Shown here in pieces: positions 35,073 to 43,521 of a stretch of 64,000 nt of DNA. Made by a program: the position numbers and the translations under genes. Location of the stretch: assembly GCA_002418205.1 (NCBI GenBank), contig DIDP01000011.1, positions 1 to 64,000 on the forward strand. The letters run 5' to 3'. Under the pieces are notes generated by a model. The model was given only the letters and a program-made list of their open reading frames with translations. It did no database searches and was not told the origin of the DNA. The stretch's first letter is position 1, and each line of letters begins with the position of its first letter. The DNA comes from Anaerolineales bacterium UBA5797. Its GTDB lineage: Bacteria > Chloroflexota > Anaerolineae > Anaerolineales > Villigracilaceae.

Positions 35073-35101
35073 ATGATACTGTATAATATACAGTATGTCA
35101 A
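35073..35101 (-). promoter_or_regulatory. promoter with PadR-type operator
   Basis: On the minus strand TTGACA (35101-35096) and TATCAT (35078-35073) are 17 bases apart. The spacer contains the perfect palindrome ATACTGTATA-N-TATACAGTAT (35076-35096). A second inverted pair, GTATGATAC at 35071-35079 and GTATCATAC at 35120-35128, brackets the promoter. Binding by PadR would occlude RNA polymerase. Confidence 0.8.
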
Positions 35102-35151
35102 GGGTGAAAGTATAAGGTGGTATCATACAAAAGTACCGCCCGTTGATAAAA

Positions 35152-35184
35152 AGGTGACGGTCACTTTAAAAGTGACCGTCACCT
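35152..35184 (-). terminator. terminator after the small membrane protein gene
   Basis: A near-perfect 14-15-bp stem containing GGTGACGGTCAC, followed by TTTTTAT on the minus strand. Confidence 0.8.
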
Positions 35185-35195
35185 AAACTGTTCTT

Positions 35196-35381
35196 TTATT
35201 TATCCTTTTGCCTGCGATAATTCTCCAGCCTGCGAAAGAACCTGTAAAGAGGCGGTCCGAGCAGGAACGCCGCAATGACCACTACGAGTAAAATCTCCCT
35301 CCAGCCGATTGCAAAGATGGGCTGGCAGGCAACGGCACTTAACAAAAGGATTACCAGGCTCGCGGCAAAACGTTTATTCAT
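35196..35381 (-). CDS. small membrane protein
   Basis: A 61-aa protein with two hydrophobic segments (about residues 5-23 and 28-45) and a very basic C-terminal tail (YRFFRRLENYRRQKDK). A Cys at residue 19 could be lipidated (LSAVAC). It begins four bases after the stop of hutU, so it is probably co-translated with it, and is followed by a strong terminator. The role is unknown. Confidence 0.55.
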   Translation of the reverse strand: MNKRFAASLVILLLSAVACQPIFAIGWREILLVVVIAAFLLGPPLYRFFRRLENYRRQKDK

Positions 35382-35385
35382 TGGA

Positions 35386-37038
35386 TCACTTCAACATCGG
35401 CATCTTGATGCCGTGACGTTTCGCCGCTGCGATGGCGATCTCATACCCCGCGTCGGCGTGTCGGACCACGCCCATGCCTGGATCGGTGGTCAGGACGCGT
35501 TCCAGCCTGCGAGCCGCTTCGGGAGTCCCATCCGCCACGATGACCTGTCCCGCGTGCTGTGAATATCCCATCCCCACGCCGCCGCCATGATGGAACGAGA
35601 CCCACGTCGCGCCGCCGACCGCGTTGATCATCGCATTCAATATCGCCCAATCCGAAATGGCGTCCGAACCATCTTTCATCGCTTCCGTTTCACGGTTCGG
35701 AGAAGCGACTGAACCTGAATCCAAATGATCGCGCCCGATGACGATCGGTGCTTTCACTTTTCCAGTGGCAACCAATTCATTGAATTTCAATCCCGCTTTG
35801 ACGCGTTCGCCATATCCCAGCCAGCAGATGCGCGCCGGCAATCCCTGGAACGGGACCTTCTCCTTCGCCATCTTCAACCAGCGATGCAAATGTGCATCTT
35901 CGGGAAACAGTTCCATGATGGCGTGGTCGGTCTCGTAGATATCTTCTTTGTCGCCCGAAAGCGCCACCCAGCGGAACGGTCCCTTGCCCTCACAGAACAA
36001 CGGGCGGATGTAGGCAGGCACGAAACCGGGGAACTCGAACGCGTCCGTAACGCCGTTGTTATATGCCTGCTGGCGGATATTGTTGCCATAGTCAAACACT
36101 TCCGCCCCGGCTTTTTGGAACGCCAGCATGGCACGCACATGCGTGGACATCGAGTCCATTGCCATCTTCTTGTACTTCTCAGGATCGGACTTTCGCAACT
36201 CATCCGCCGCAGTGACCGACAACCCGGACGGCACATACATCAACGCCTCATGCGCGGACGTCTGGTCTGTCACCACATCCGGAACGACTCCGCGCTCGGA
36301 GAGTTCGTGATAAATATCCGCCGCGTTGCCGATCAGCCCGATGGATTTTGGAATTTGTTTGTCCTTGAATTCCTCGACCAGCGTCATCGCCTCCTCGAGG
36401 TTGTCCACCACCATATCCACATAGCCGATGGCGCGGCGGCGCTCGGCGCGTTCGGGGTCCACCTCGACGATCAAGCCCACGCCTTCGTTCATCGTAATGG
36501 AAAGCGGCTGCGCGCCGCCCATCCCTCCGAGACCCGCGGTCAAAACAAATTTGCCTTTCAGCGAGTCCCAGCCTTTGAGCTTTGCCAGCGCGCCGAAGGT
36601 TTCGTACGTGCCCTGCAAAATGCCCTGCGTGCCGATGTAGATCCACGAACCGGCGGTCATCTGCCCGTACATGATCAGTCCCTTTTTGGCGAGTTCGTCG
36701 AAGTGCTCCCAGGTTGCCCAATGCGGCACAAGGTTGGAATTGGCGATCAATACCTTCGGCGCGTCCTTGTGACTCTTGAACACCACCACCGGCTTGCCCG
36801 ATTGCACGAGAAGCGTTTCGTCCGCCTCGAGGTTCCTGAGCGACTCGAGAATGGCATCGAACGATTCCCAATTGCGCGCGGCCTGGCCCCTCCCGCCATA
36901 GACGACGAGGCCCTGCGGTCGCTCTGCCACTTCAGGGTCGAGATTATTTTGGATCATGCGATAGGCGGCTTCGCTCAGCCAGTTCTTGCAGGTGAGGTCG
37001 GTGCCCCTCGGGGCGCGGACAGTTCTGGGTCCAGACAT
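35386..37038 (-). CDS. hutU: urocanate hydratase
   Basis: Second step of histidine degradation: adds water to urocanate to give imidazolonepropionate, using tightly bound NAD+. The 550-aa length is standard. Motifs include VYGGRGQAARNW near residue 49, the NAD-binding block TAGLGGMGGAQPL, DQTSAHEALMYVPSG, and FCEGKGPFRWVALSGD with the active-site region, ending with GGGVGMGYSQHAGQ. No hutH, hutI or hutF lies in the window; the only companions are a small membrane protein downstream and an Rrf2 regulator upstream behind a terminator. Confidence 0.95.
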   Translation of the reverse strand: MSGPRTVRAPRGTDLTCKNWLSEAAYRMIQNNLDPEVAERPQGLVVYGGRGQAARNWESFDAILESLRNLEADETLLVQSGKPVVVFKSHKDAPKVLIANSNLVPHWATWEHFDELAKKGLIMYGQMTAGSWIYIGTQGILQGTYETFGALAKLKGWDSLKGKFVLTAGLGGMGGAQPLSITMNEGVGLIVEVDPERAERRRAIGYVDMVVDNLEEAMTLVEEFKDKQIPKSIGLIGNAADIYHELSERGVVPDVVTDQTSAHEALMYVPSGLSVTAADELRKSDPEKYKKMAMDSMSTHVRAMLAFQKAGAEVFDYGNNIRQQAYNNGVTDAFEFPGFVPAYIRPLFCEGKGPFRWVALSGDKEDIYETDHAIMELFPEDAHLHRWLKMAKEKVPFQGLPARICWLGYGERVKAGLKFNELVATGKVKAPIVIGRDHLDSGSVASPNRETEAMKDGSDAISDWAILNAMINAVGGATWVSFHHGGGVGMGYSQHAGQVIVADGTPEAARRLERVLTTDPGMGVVRHADAGYEIAIAAAKRHGIKMPMLK

Positions 37039-37061
37039 GATGCGTCTCCTTGTAAAATCAA

Positions 37062-37094
37062 AAATCCCTCCCGATTATACGCCGGGAGGGATTT
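37062..37094 (-). terminator. terminator of the Rrf2 regulator gene
   Basis: A 12-bp stem (37062-37073 with 37083-37094) is followed on the minus strand by TTTTGATTTT. Confidence 0.75.
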
Positions 37095-37108
37095 CCATCC
37101 AAAGTTTG

Positions 37109-37516
37109 TTATGAGTTTCTCACCAGAATATCGGCGAAGTTGGTGCCTTTCAAGCGCCTCACCAGCTCATCCTGCGCGTCGCACCAGACAGGCTTGACCG
37201 GACAGTTTTCATCGAAGGTACAGACGCCATCGTTGCCGACACATTCATTCAACTGGATGGGTCCATCGATGGCTTCGACCACATCGAGCAGGGTGATGTC
37301 CTTTGGGTCGCGTGCCAGCGTCACGCCGCCGCGCGCGCCGCGCGAGGTGTGCAACAAGCCCGCGATCGAGAGTTGTGAAATGATCTTTGCCAAAAACGAG
37401 GGGGGAATGTTCTGCTCCTTAGCAATTGTGCTGGTGGCGGAACGTTCGGAATTTCCGACGCGGGCGAGATGCATAATTGCCCGAACGGCGTAATCAGCCT
37501 GACGTGTGATCTGCAT
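37109..37516 (-). CDS. Rrf2 family transcriptional regulator, probable Fe-S protein
   Basis: A 135-aa regulator. The winged helix starts MQITRQADYAVRAIMHLARV with the recognition region ATSTIAKEQNIPPSFLAKII and the wing GARGGVTLARDPKDITLLDV. Three Cys in ECVGNDGVCTFDENC, and another in the following VWC, are placed as in IscR/NsrR proteins, which hold a 2Fe-2S or 4Fe-4S cluster. It would sense oxidative or nitrosative stress or Fe-S status. AAGGAAGG precedes the ATG. Although next to hutU, it is separated from it by a terminator, so a link to histidine use is not supported. Confidence 0.85.
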   Translation of the reverse strand: MQITRQADYAVRAIMHLARVGNSERSATSTIAKEQNIPPSFLAKIISQLSIAGLLHTSRGARGGVTLARDPKDITLLDVVEAIDGPIQLNECVGNDGVCTFDENCPVKPVWCDAQDELVRRLKGTNFADILVRNS

Positions 37517-37648
37517 GGTTACCTTCTTTCTAAAAAAACAGATAATCCCTGTCTCTTAACACGATTTTATTGCCCACGTCACTTGAATGCAAGTGATAGA
37601 GGTCACAGATGAATTATGACCTTTTACGCCGCCTTTTGTCAATAAAAA

Positions 37649-37678
37649 GACCCAAAAAGGAGAAATCCTCTTTGGGTC
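37649..37678 (-). terminator. terminator of the DUF4097-like lipoprotein gene
   Basis: Stem GACCCAAA(A)AGGA with its complement at 37665-37678, followed by TCTTTTTATTG on the minus strand. Confidence 0.75.
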
Positions 37679-37693
37679 GTCATAAATGGTGGT

Positions 37694-38545
37694 TTAGTCC
37701 GTGATGGACAGGCTTCCGGCTGCCATTTTCACGATGATCGTCAGGGTGGGACCCTCCCCGGTCTGCGAGTACACATTCCCATTTTGCGACCAACCCGAAT
37801 CGTGGTTGATATCCACCGCGGCGCTTTCGACGGTCACCTTGGCGTTTACGCCGTTGGGGATGACCAGGTTCATGTCGCCAAACCCGGACTCGATGTTGAC
37901 GGTTGCGTCACGCTGCAGTTCGCCGCTGAAATCGAGGGTGTACCCACCGGCGCCGCCGGAAAAGATCAGCGTGGAGAAGTTCGCGTTGGCGAGCCCCTTC
38001 ATGGTCACGTTTGAAGCGCCTGTCTCATAGCGCAGGACGGACATCTCGATCTGATTTGCTTCCGAGAATGAGAGCTCCACTTTCGCGGCGCCATCCTTGA
38101 TGGTCAGCGAACGGAGTGCAAGCCCGCCGAATTCGTAATCCGCGTCATAGGCGCCTGCCTGAATGGTCAGGTCCATGGGCGCGTCGCCCAGTTGCAAATC
38201 CCATTCGTTCTTCATGCCGTTGAACGCAGGCAGGTTTGTAAAATCGCCCTGTTTGATCTCGATGCTGTCGCCGTTCTTTATGATCTCGGGTTTCAGGTCT
38301 TCGACGTTATACGTTGCCGTGCCGTTCACAAGGTCCTGCGCACCGGGGGACAGGACCAGCCTGCCCGCTCCGAATGAAAGGGTCAGGCGCGTCTCATCGG
38401 ACACCGGGGCTGTCACCGTTATGGATTCCTCAACATCCGGTCCCGGCTGGGCGCGTTCGGGCAAATTAATTGTGAAACCACATGCCAGGCTTGCGAGTGG
38501 AACGAGCGCAAGCACAAGGATTGCAGAAATGATTTTTACGTTCAT
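37694..38545 (-). CDS. lipoprotein with toastrack-like (DUF4097/LiaF-type) beta domain
   Basis: A 283-aa lipoprotein with signal MNVKIISAILVLALVPLASL and Cys at position 21. The rest is a repetitive beta-solenoid (LTLSFGAGRLVLSPG, LDLTIQAG-like units, INIESGFGDMNLVIPNGV) resembling the adhesin-like domains of DUF4097 and LiaF C-terminal proteins. The final IPNGVNAKVTVESAAVDIN is typical of that group. The start at 38545 has AAGGAG seven bases before it; the longer reading to 38629 runs into a repeat. Function likely in envelope-stress sensing or scaffolding, by analogy only. Confidence 0.7.
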   Translation of the reverse strand: MNVKIISAILVLALVPLASLACGFTINLPERAQPGPDVEESITVTAPVSDETRLTLSFGAGRLVLSPGAQDLVNGTATYNVEDLKPEIIKNGDSIEIKQGDFTNLPAFNGMKNEWDLQLGDAPMDLTIQAGAYDADYEFGGLALRSLTIKDGAAKVELSFSEANQIEMSVLRYETGASNVTMKGLANANFSTLIFSGGAGGYTLDFSGELQRDATVNIESGFGDMNLVIPNGVNAKVTVESAAVDINHDSGWSQNGNVYSQTGEGPTLTIIVKMAAGSLSITD

Positions 38546-38605
38546 TGAATATCTCCTTCTGTGTCTAATACGAGGGGAAAGGAGTTTGGGTTGCAAATTG
38601 ATTAT

Positions 38606-38684
38606 GTCATTGCGAGCGGAGCAAAGCAACCCTCCATTAAAGAGGAGATTACTTTGAGCGAAAGAGCATCGCCCTCGTAACGAT
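38606..38684. repeat. small palindromic repeat (CATTGCGAG type)
   Basis: The left end GTCATTGCGAGCGG and the reverse of the right end ATCGTTACGAGGGC are related, giving an imperfect palindrome of about 79 bases. Repeats of this CATTGCGAG form are widespread in intergenic DNA of several bacterial groups. Only one copy lies in this window. Confidence 0.45.
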
Positions 38685-38716
38685 ATATGTTTATTGATGG
38701 CAGGATGAGGTCACGT

Positions 38717-40129
38717 TTATGCCATCTTGCGTGGAGCTTTTCCCACATCCGGTATCTTCAGCACCGCGTTCAGCGCCTCCTGCACAGATCGCACCTCGAT
38801 GATCTCGATATCTTTGGGCCAGCCTTCCCCCTTGCGGATCGCCCTTGGGACAATGGCGGTTTTGAACCCGAGTTTTTGCGCTTCGCGCAGACGCGCCGGC
38901 ATTTGTCCCGGCATGCGCAATTCGCCCGCCAGACCGATCTCACCGATCAACACCGCTTCAGCCTTGATGGGCACATCCTTCCATGAAGAGGCGATTGCCG
39001 CCGCGATGGCAAGGTCCGCGGCGGGTTCATCGATCTGCAGACCGCCCACCACGTTGACAAAGATATCCTGTTCCGCAAGTTTGAATCCGGCGCGGCGGGT
39101 CAGCACCGCCGCAATCAACAGGAGACGATTGAAATCCACGCCGTTTGCCGTGCGGCGCGCGTTGCCGAATTGTGTGGGGGAGGTCAATCCCTGGATCTCG
39201 ACCAGAATGGGACGCGTGCCTTCCATCGTCACGGCAATGGACGAACCGGCGGCATTGATCATCCGTTCCGCCAGAAACGCCTCCGAGGGATTCGTCACTT
39301 CGGCGAGACCGCCTTCGCGCATCTCGAACACACCGACCTCGGAGGTGGCGCCAAAGCGATTCTTCACGGAACGCAGCAAGCGATACGCCTGGAAACGGTC
39401 GCCTTCGAGATACAGGACCGTATCCACGATATGTTCCAGCACGCGCGGACCGGCGATCGTGCCTTCCTTCGTGACGTGTCCGATCACAAAGACGGTGATG
39501 CCGCTGGTCTTTGCCAGTTCGCGCAACTGCGAGGAACACTCGCGCACCTGTGAAACCGAACCGGCGGAGGAATCCATTTCGGAGAGATAGACCGTCTGGA
39601 TGGAGTCGACGATCAGCAGTTCGGGTTTCACTTCGCTGATGTGGTTGAGGATGACTTCGAGGTTGGTCTCCGTGACGAGCAGAAGGTTTTTTGGCAATTC
39701 CTTTTTGCCGTTCAGGCGCACCGCCCGCATCTTGATCTGCCGTTCCGACTCCTCCCCTGAGACATACAACACGCGTTTCTGCGAAGCCATCTCCATTGCC
39801 ATCTGCAGCATCAATGTGGATTTGCCGATGCCCGGGTCGCCGCCGACCAGCACGATGGAACCAGGTACGATCCCACCGCCGAGCACGCGCGCAAATTCCC
39901 CGATGGGCAGGTGGATGCGGTCTTCCGCGTCAGAGGAGACCTCGCCGATCGAACGCGGAGCAGACCTCCCGGTCAGGCCCCGAACCGCCTTGGTCTTCTT
40001 CGCTGATTCGTCGTGGATCACCTCTTCGACCATGCTGTTGAACGATCCGCATTGCGGGCACTTCCCCATGTACGACGCGGCGACGCGGCCGCATTCCTGA
40101 CAGACGTAACGTGTTTGTGTCTTTGGCAT
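38717..40129 (-). CDS. radA: DNA repair protein RadA
   Basis: A recombination factor that drives branch migration with RecA. At 470 aa it has all the family marks: a C4 zinc finger (CQECGRVAASYMGKCPQCG) at the N-terminus, Walker A GGDPGIGKSTL near residue 94, Walker B LLIVDSIQ, the RadA-specific KNRFG motif and a C-terminal Lon-protease-like domain. A repeat-bearing intergenic gap of 73 bases separates it from dusB upstream on the same strand. Confidence 0.95.
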   Translation of the reverse strand: MPKTQTRYVCQECGRVAASYMGKCPQCGSFNSMVEEVIHDESAKKTKAVRGLTGRSAPRSIGEVSSDAEDRIHLPIGEFARVLGGGIVPGSIVLVGGDPGIGKSTLMLQMAMEMASQKRVLYVSGEESERQIKMRAVRLNGKKELPKNLLLVTETNLEVILNHISEVKPELLIVDSIQTVYLSEMDSSAGSVSQVRECSSQLRELAKTSGITVFVIGHVTKEGTIAGPRVLEHIVDTVLYLEGDRFQAYRLLRSVKNRFGATSEVGVFEMREGGLAEVTNPSEAFLAERMINAAGSSIAVTMEGTRPILVEIQGLTSPTQFGNARRTANGVDFNRLLLIAAVLTRRAGFKLAEQDIFVNVVGGLQIDEPAADLAIAAAIASSWKDVPIKAEAVLIGEIGLAGELRMPGQMPARLREAQKLGFKTAIVPRAIRKGEGWPKDIEIIEVRSVQEALNAVLKIPDVGKAPRKMA

Positions 40130-40141
40130 GTTCTCATCTCC

Positions 40142-40163
40142 CCCCTCTCCTTTAGGAGAGGGG
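40142..40163. repeat. CCCCTCTCC palindromic repeat
   Basis: A perfect 9-bp stem (CCCCTCTCC, TTTA, GGAGAGGGG), with the trailing GTTGGGGGTGAGG typical of a widely dispersed intergenic repeat. It lies between dusB and radA and may also act as an RNA hairpin. Confidence 0.5.
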
Positions 40164-40202
40164 TTGGGGGTGAGGTCGAGTATAACAGAATTTATGTTCT
40201 AT

Positions 40203-41165
40203 TCACGCCAGCGCGGCGTAAACCTGGTTGAGGATTTCCAAAAATTCCCCCGCGGGTCGCTCCTTCAAAATCTCCTTGCGGGCATTACGGTCGAGCGTTT
40301 TCAACAGCAGGTATTGCACCGCATACTTGCGGAACAAACGCTGACCATCCTCTTCGCCATAGAATTGAACGCTCTTTTGCAAATGCTCGCGGATGGTTTC
40401 GTGCAGCAACTCTGATGAAACCTGTTCGCGATCCAGCCCGGCAAAGATCCATGGATTGGCGATGGCGCCGCGCCCGATCATGACCGCGTCACAGTTCGTG
40501 TGCCGTTTCATGCGCCGGGTGTCCGCGACGGTTCTTACATCGCCGGAACCAATCACCGGTATTTTGACCAGTGACTTGACCTCGGCGATCGCGTCCCAAT
40601 CCGCGTTCCCGCTGTAGCGTTGCTCCTTTGTCCGCCCGTGGATGGCGATCAACGAACCGCCGTTCTCCTCCACCACGCGGGCGATCAACTTATAGTTTTT
40701 GTTGTCATCCCATCCCAAGCGGATCTTCCCCGTAACCGGCACTTTCAACACGGCGGTCAATTTCCTGAAGGTTCGCGCGATCTTGAGGGGCGTGGGCATC
40801 ATTCCCACCCCCGCGCCGCGGTCCGCGATGGATTTGGCGGGACAGCCCATATTGATGTCGATGATGTCGGGGTCCAACGGCTGGATCTTCAACGCGGCCT
40901 TGAGGATCAGGTCCGGGTCATCGCCGTAGATTTGAAATGTGATGGGACGCTCGGCTTCTTCGAAATACAGTCGTTTGGCGGGTTCCTTCGAACGGCTGAG
41001 GATCTTCTCAACCTTGACGAACTCCGTGTAGCTCATGGCGGAGCCGAGTTTCCGGCAGAGCGAACGGAAGGGCCAGTCGGAGTAACCGTCCATGGGCGCG
41101 AGGATCGTATCTCCGTAGATGGGGATATCGCGAATAAAAAAGTTGGGGGTCCGGGTTTCATCCAT
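40203..41165 (-). CDS. dus: tRNA-dihydrouridine synthase
   Basis: Reduces specific uridines in the tRNA D-loop with FMN and NADPH. The 320-aa TIM barrel has LAPMDGYSDWPFRSLC, INMGCPAKSIADRGAG with the catalytic Cys, KIRLGWDDNK, IHGRTKEQRYSG, VIGSGDVRT and VMIGRGAIANPWIF, which fits the DusB group. The ATG at 41165 is chosen over a TTG at 41186. A TATACT about 20 bases upstream suggests transcription starts only a few bases before this ATG, so the message may be nearly leaderless; no ribosome site is visible. It may share transcription with radA. Confidence 0.9.
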   Translation of the reverse strand: MDETRTPNFFIRDIPIYGDTILAPMDGYSDWPFRSLCRKLGSAMSYTEFVKVEKILSRSKEPAKRLYFEEAERPITFQIYGDDPDLILKAALKIQPLDPDIIDINMGCPAKSIADRGAGVGMMPTPLKIARTFRKLTAVLKVPVTGKIRLGWDDNKNYKLIARVVEENGGSLIAIHGRTKEQRYSGNADWDAIAEVKSLVKIPVIGSGDVRTVADTRRMKRHTNCDAVMIGRGAIANPWIFAGLDREQVSSELLHETIREHLQKSVQFYGEEDGQRLFRKYAVQYLLLKTLDRNARKEILKERPAGEFLEILNQVYAALA

Positions 41166-41191
41166 AAAGCGACGCAAGTATAACAAAATTC

Positions 41192-41224
41192 AGACCCTTA
41201 GGATTTTCAAAATCCTAAGGGTCT
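41192..41224 (-). terminator. terminator of msrA
   Basis: A perfect 14-bp stem (AGACCCTTAGGATT with its complement) lies eight bases beyond the msrA stop codon. Confidence 0.85.
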
Positions 41225-41231
41225 CTTTTCA

Positions 41232-41783
41232 CTACGCCGGTTGTTTCTTCAACATCTCGAGGAAGTGCTTGCGGAACTTGGATACCTTCGGCGCGACCAC
41301 CGCCTGACAATACGGCTGGTACGGATTCTTGGCGAAGTATTCCTGGTGATACTCCTCCGCCATGTAAAACTTGTCAAGTTTTGTCACTTCGGTGACAATG
41401 GGTTTGTCCCAGATCTTCTGCGCGTTCAATTCCTTGATGAGCTCCTCGGCAGTCTTCCTTTGTTCGTCGTCGTGATAGAAGATGGCGGAGCGGTACTGTG
41501 TGCCCACGTCCGCGCCCTGGCGGTTGAGGGTGGTGGGATCGTGGATGGCGAAGAAGACGTTCAGCAGGTCGCGGTAGGACACGACGTTCGGGTCGAAGTG
41601 GACCTGTACGACTTCGGCGTGGCCTGTGTCGCCGTTGCAGACTGCGCGGTAGGTCGGGCTCGGGACATGCCCGCCTGCATACCCGGATTCGACCGAGTGG
41701 ACTCCCTTGATCTCGTCATAAACGGCTTCGAGACACCAGAAGCACCCCCCGGCCAGTGTTGCGGTTTGAAGATTTGTGTTCAT
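41232..41783 (-). CDS. msrA: peptide-methionine (S)-S-oxide reductase
   Basis: Repairs oxidised methionine. The 183-aa length is standard. The active-site motif GCFWCLEA carries the catalytic Cys at about residue 14. The conserved blocks GYAGG, TGHAEVVQVHFDP, FFAIHDPTTLNRQGADVGTQYRS and EEYHQEYFAKNP follow. No msrB lies beside it. A terminator closes it at once, so it is a single-gene unit. Confidence 0.95.
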   Translation of the reverse strand: MNTNLQTATLAGGCFWCLEAVYDEIKGVHSVESGYAGGHVPSPTYRAVCNGDTGHAEVVQVHFDPNVVSYRDLLNVFFAIHDPTTLNRQGADVGTQYRSAIFYHDDEQRKTAEELIKELNAQKIWDKPIVTEVTKLDKFYMAEEYHQEYFAKNPYQPYCQAVVAPKVSKFRKHFLEMLKKQPA

Positions 41784-41918
41784 GATAAATACTCCTTCTT
41801 GTCCTGCTTTAGCAGGATGCTTCAGCAGGGTTTCCTTGGGTCTGTCGATTAGACGACATTAGCAGGTAAAATCTTATTAACAAAGTCTTACATGGTATAT
41901 TGAAATGGAGAGACTCTT

Positions 41919-42734
41919 ATGGGTAAGAAGTTCTTTTCCGACAACCTGTGGTATCACTTTTTGACAGGCGAATTCAAAGTTCCGCCTCCGCTGTTCATTC
42001 GGGTGCTTTCCAGTACTTTGGGAAAAGTATATAAAATTCTCCCAAGTAACCCTCATTGTTCTGAATGCGGCATTCCCATGGCTGGGGTTGGAGGAAATTC
42101 CCTGCGATTTATGGGTTCCGCGCCCTCCAGTTTCAGTTCCCGTTTATGTAGTGGCTGCGAAAAAGGCGCCCGGAAACATGAAAGTGGCGCAGAAGTGGAA
42201 TTGACCATGGTGTTTGCGGATGTGCGTGATTCCACGCCATTGGCGGAGGAATTGGGACCGACTGATTTCAGGGAGGTTATCAACAGGTTTTTCAAGGAAA
42301 CCAGCAAGGTCTTGATAGAACATGATGCAATGGTCAACCGTCTGGTCGGGGATCAGGTGATCGGTTTGTTCGTCCCGCGATTTGCAGGAAGGAATCACGC
42401 GATAACAGCTCTTGAGGCGACAAAGGACCTGTTGCGAGTGACGGGGCACGGAGAGGGGAAAAAGCCCTGGATCTCTGTGGGCGCAGGGATACATACGGGT
42501 GTGGCTTACGTCGGTGCGGTGGGGTCAGGCGACGGCGTGAATGAGATCGCTGTGTTGGGAAGTGCTGCGAATCTGTGTGCGCGTCTTTCGTCCAAGGCGG
42601 CGGCAGGGGAAATTTTGATCAGCGAAGACAGCGTGAAGTTTGGAAATTTGCATGTGGACGGAATGGAAACCCGTTCGCTCGAGTTGAAGGGTGTAAGTCA
42701 ACCTGTGTCTGTCCGGGTGATGACGGTTACGTAA
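41919..42734 (+). CDS. class III adenylate/guanylate cyclase with N-terminal Cys-rich segment
   Basis: A 271-aa cytoplasmic cyclase homologue. The N-terminal 90 residues include CSECGIPMAG and CSGCEKG, a likely zinc site. The cyclase domain starts ELTMVFADVRDSTPLAE (first metal Asp) and continues with VNRLVGDQVIGLFVP (second metal Asp). The usual substrate-selecting Lys is replaced by Arg, and the usual Asp in the next block is replaced by Ser (LGSAANLCARL), while the Asn and Arg needed for transition-state binding are kept. Activity or substrate choice may therefore differ. GGAGAG precedes the ATG. It is monocistronic. Confidence 0.8.
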   Translation: MGKKFFSDNLWYHFLTGEFKVPPPLFIRVLSSTLGKVYKILPSNPHCSECGIPMAGVGGNSLRFMGSAPSSFSSRLCSGCEKGARKHESGAEVELTMVFADVRDSTPLAEELGPTDFREVINRFFKETSKVLIEHDAMVNRLVGDQVIGLFVPRFAGRNHAITALEATKDLLRVTGHGEGKKPWISVGAGIHTGVAYVGAVGSGDGVNEIAVLGSAANLCARLSSKAAAGEILISEDSVKFGNLHVDGMETRSLELKGVSQPVSVRVMTVT

Positions 42735-42735
42735 T

Positions 42736-43500
42736 TCAGATCGGTCTTAAACGGCCGATGTGATCTCTCTCTCGCAACACCAACTCTGCTCCGCTACCCG
42801 CGGCTTTCAGCAATTTCTCAGCCTGTACAGCCAACGTCTCTACTTGTGACACTTCCTCATCTACAGGTTCCCCTTCTCTGACATATTTATGGATGGATTC
42901 TTTCAAGGCCGTACCCATTTCTGACGCAGTGTCGTAATAAGTCAAGGTATCAAAGCTACCTTTTTCTACGACGGCAAACACTCCGCGCCTAATGATTTCA
43001 GCAAGTGCTTTATCCGCTTCCTCGAAATCAACGCACCATTGGTGAACAACCAAAGTGCCGACCCGGTCGATTTTTCCGTTCTGGTGTATTTCAATCTGTG
43101 AATGTTCGGCTATAGGATGGATGTCAATTAAAAAGCCGTTCGGTTTCAATAAACGATGGATTTCCTCAAGAGCATGGACCATGCTCCCATATTCCATTCA
43201 ACACAATGAATAGGACAGGATCACGAGGTCGAAGATCGAAGCTTTGCTGTCCGCGGCAAAATCCTCAAGGGTGGCAGCGCGAAAATCGACCTTGCCCTGA
43301 AGATTGTTCGGCAAATTTTTCATCGCCAGCGCAATTTGCTCGGCACCCGGCTCAATCGCCGTGACATGAGCGGCGTTGTCCGCGTAGCGCCAGGTCAGGC
43401 GGCCATCGCCACAGCCGATCTCCAACACGTTCCTTCCGCTGAAATCCGCCATATCGAGCAGGGCCAGGGTTTCGTTGTTTTCAGGGTCTATTCTGATCAT
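42736..43500 (-). pseudogene. SAM-dependent methyltransferase interrupted by an in-frame TGA (nonsense or selenocysteine)
   Basis: One frame from ATG 43500 to the stop at 42736 encodes a class I methyltransferase of 254 codons but holds a TGA at 43200-43198. Before it are motif I (NVLEIGCGDGRLTWRYA), motif II (AIEPGAEQIALA) and FDLVILSYSLC. After it comes MEYGSMVHALEEIHRLLKPN, the normal motif V/VI region. The break falls at a position where I recall relatives having Cys or Trp. On the minus strand the TGA is followed by 11 bases and a perfect 7-bp stem (GAGCATG / CATGCTC) with loop GTC, which fits the size and spacing rules for a bacterial SECIS. An ATG directly after the TGA could also allow re-initiation. 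It is called a pseudogene by default. Confidence 0.6.
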
Positions 43501-43521
43501 TATTCACCTTGCGGGGATTCG

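Noticed and set aside
35725..37197. 490-codon plus-strand ORF opposite hutU.
   Set aside because: Antisense shadow of a full-length urocanate hydratase.
37109..37516. Rrf2 protein as a regulator of histidine use.
   Set aside because: A terminator separates it from hutU and its Cys pattern points to Fe-S or stress sensing.
12346..43500. Use of TGA as a Trp codon in this genome, suggested by two TGA-split genes.
   Set aside because: Many intact genes end with TGA at the right place and use TGG for Trp.
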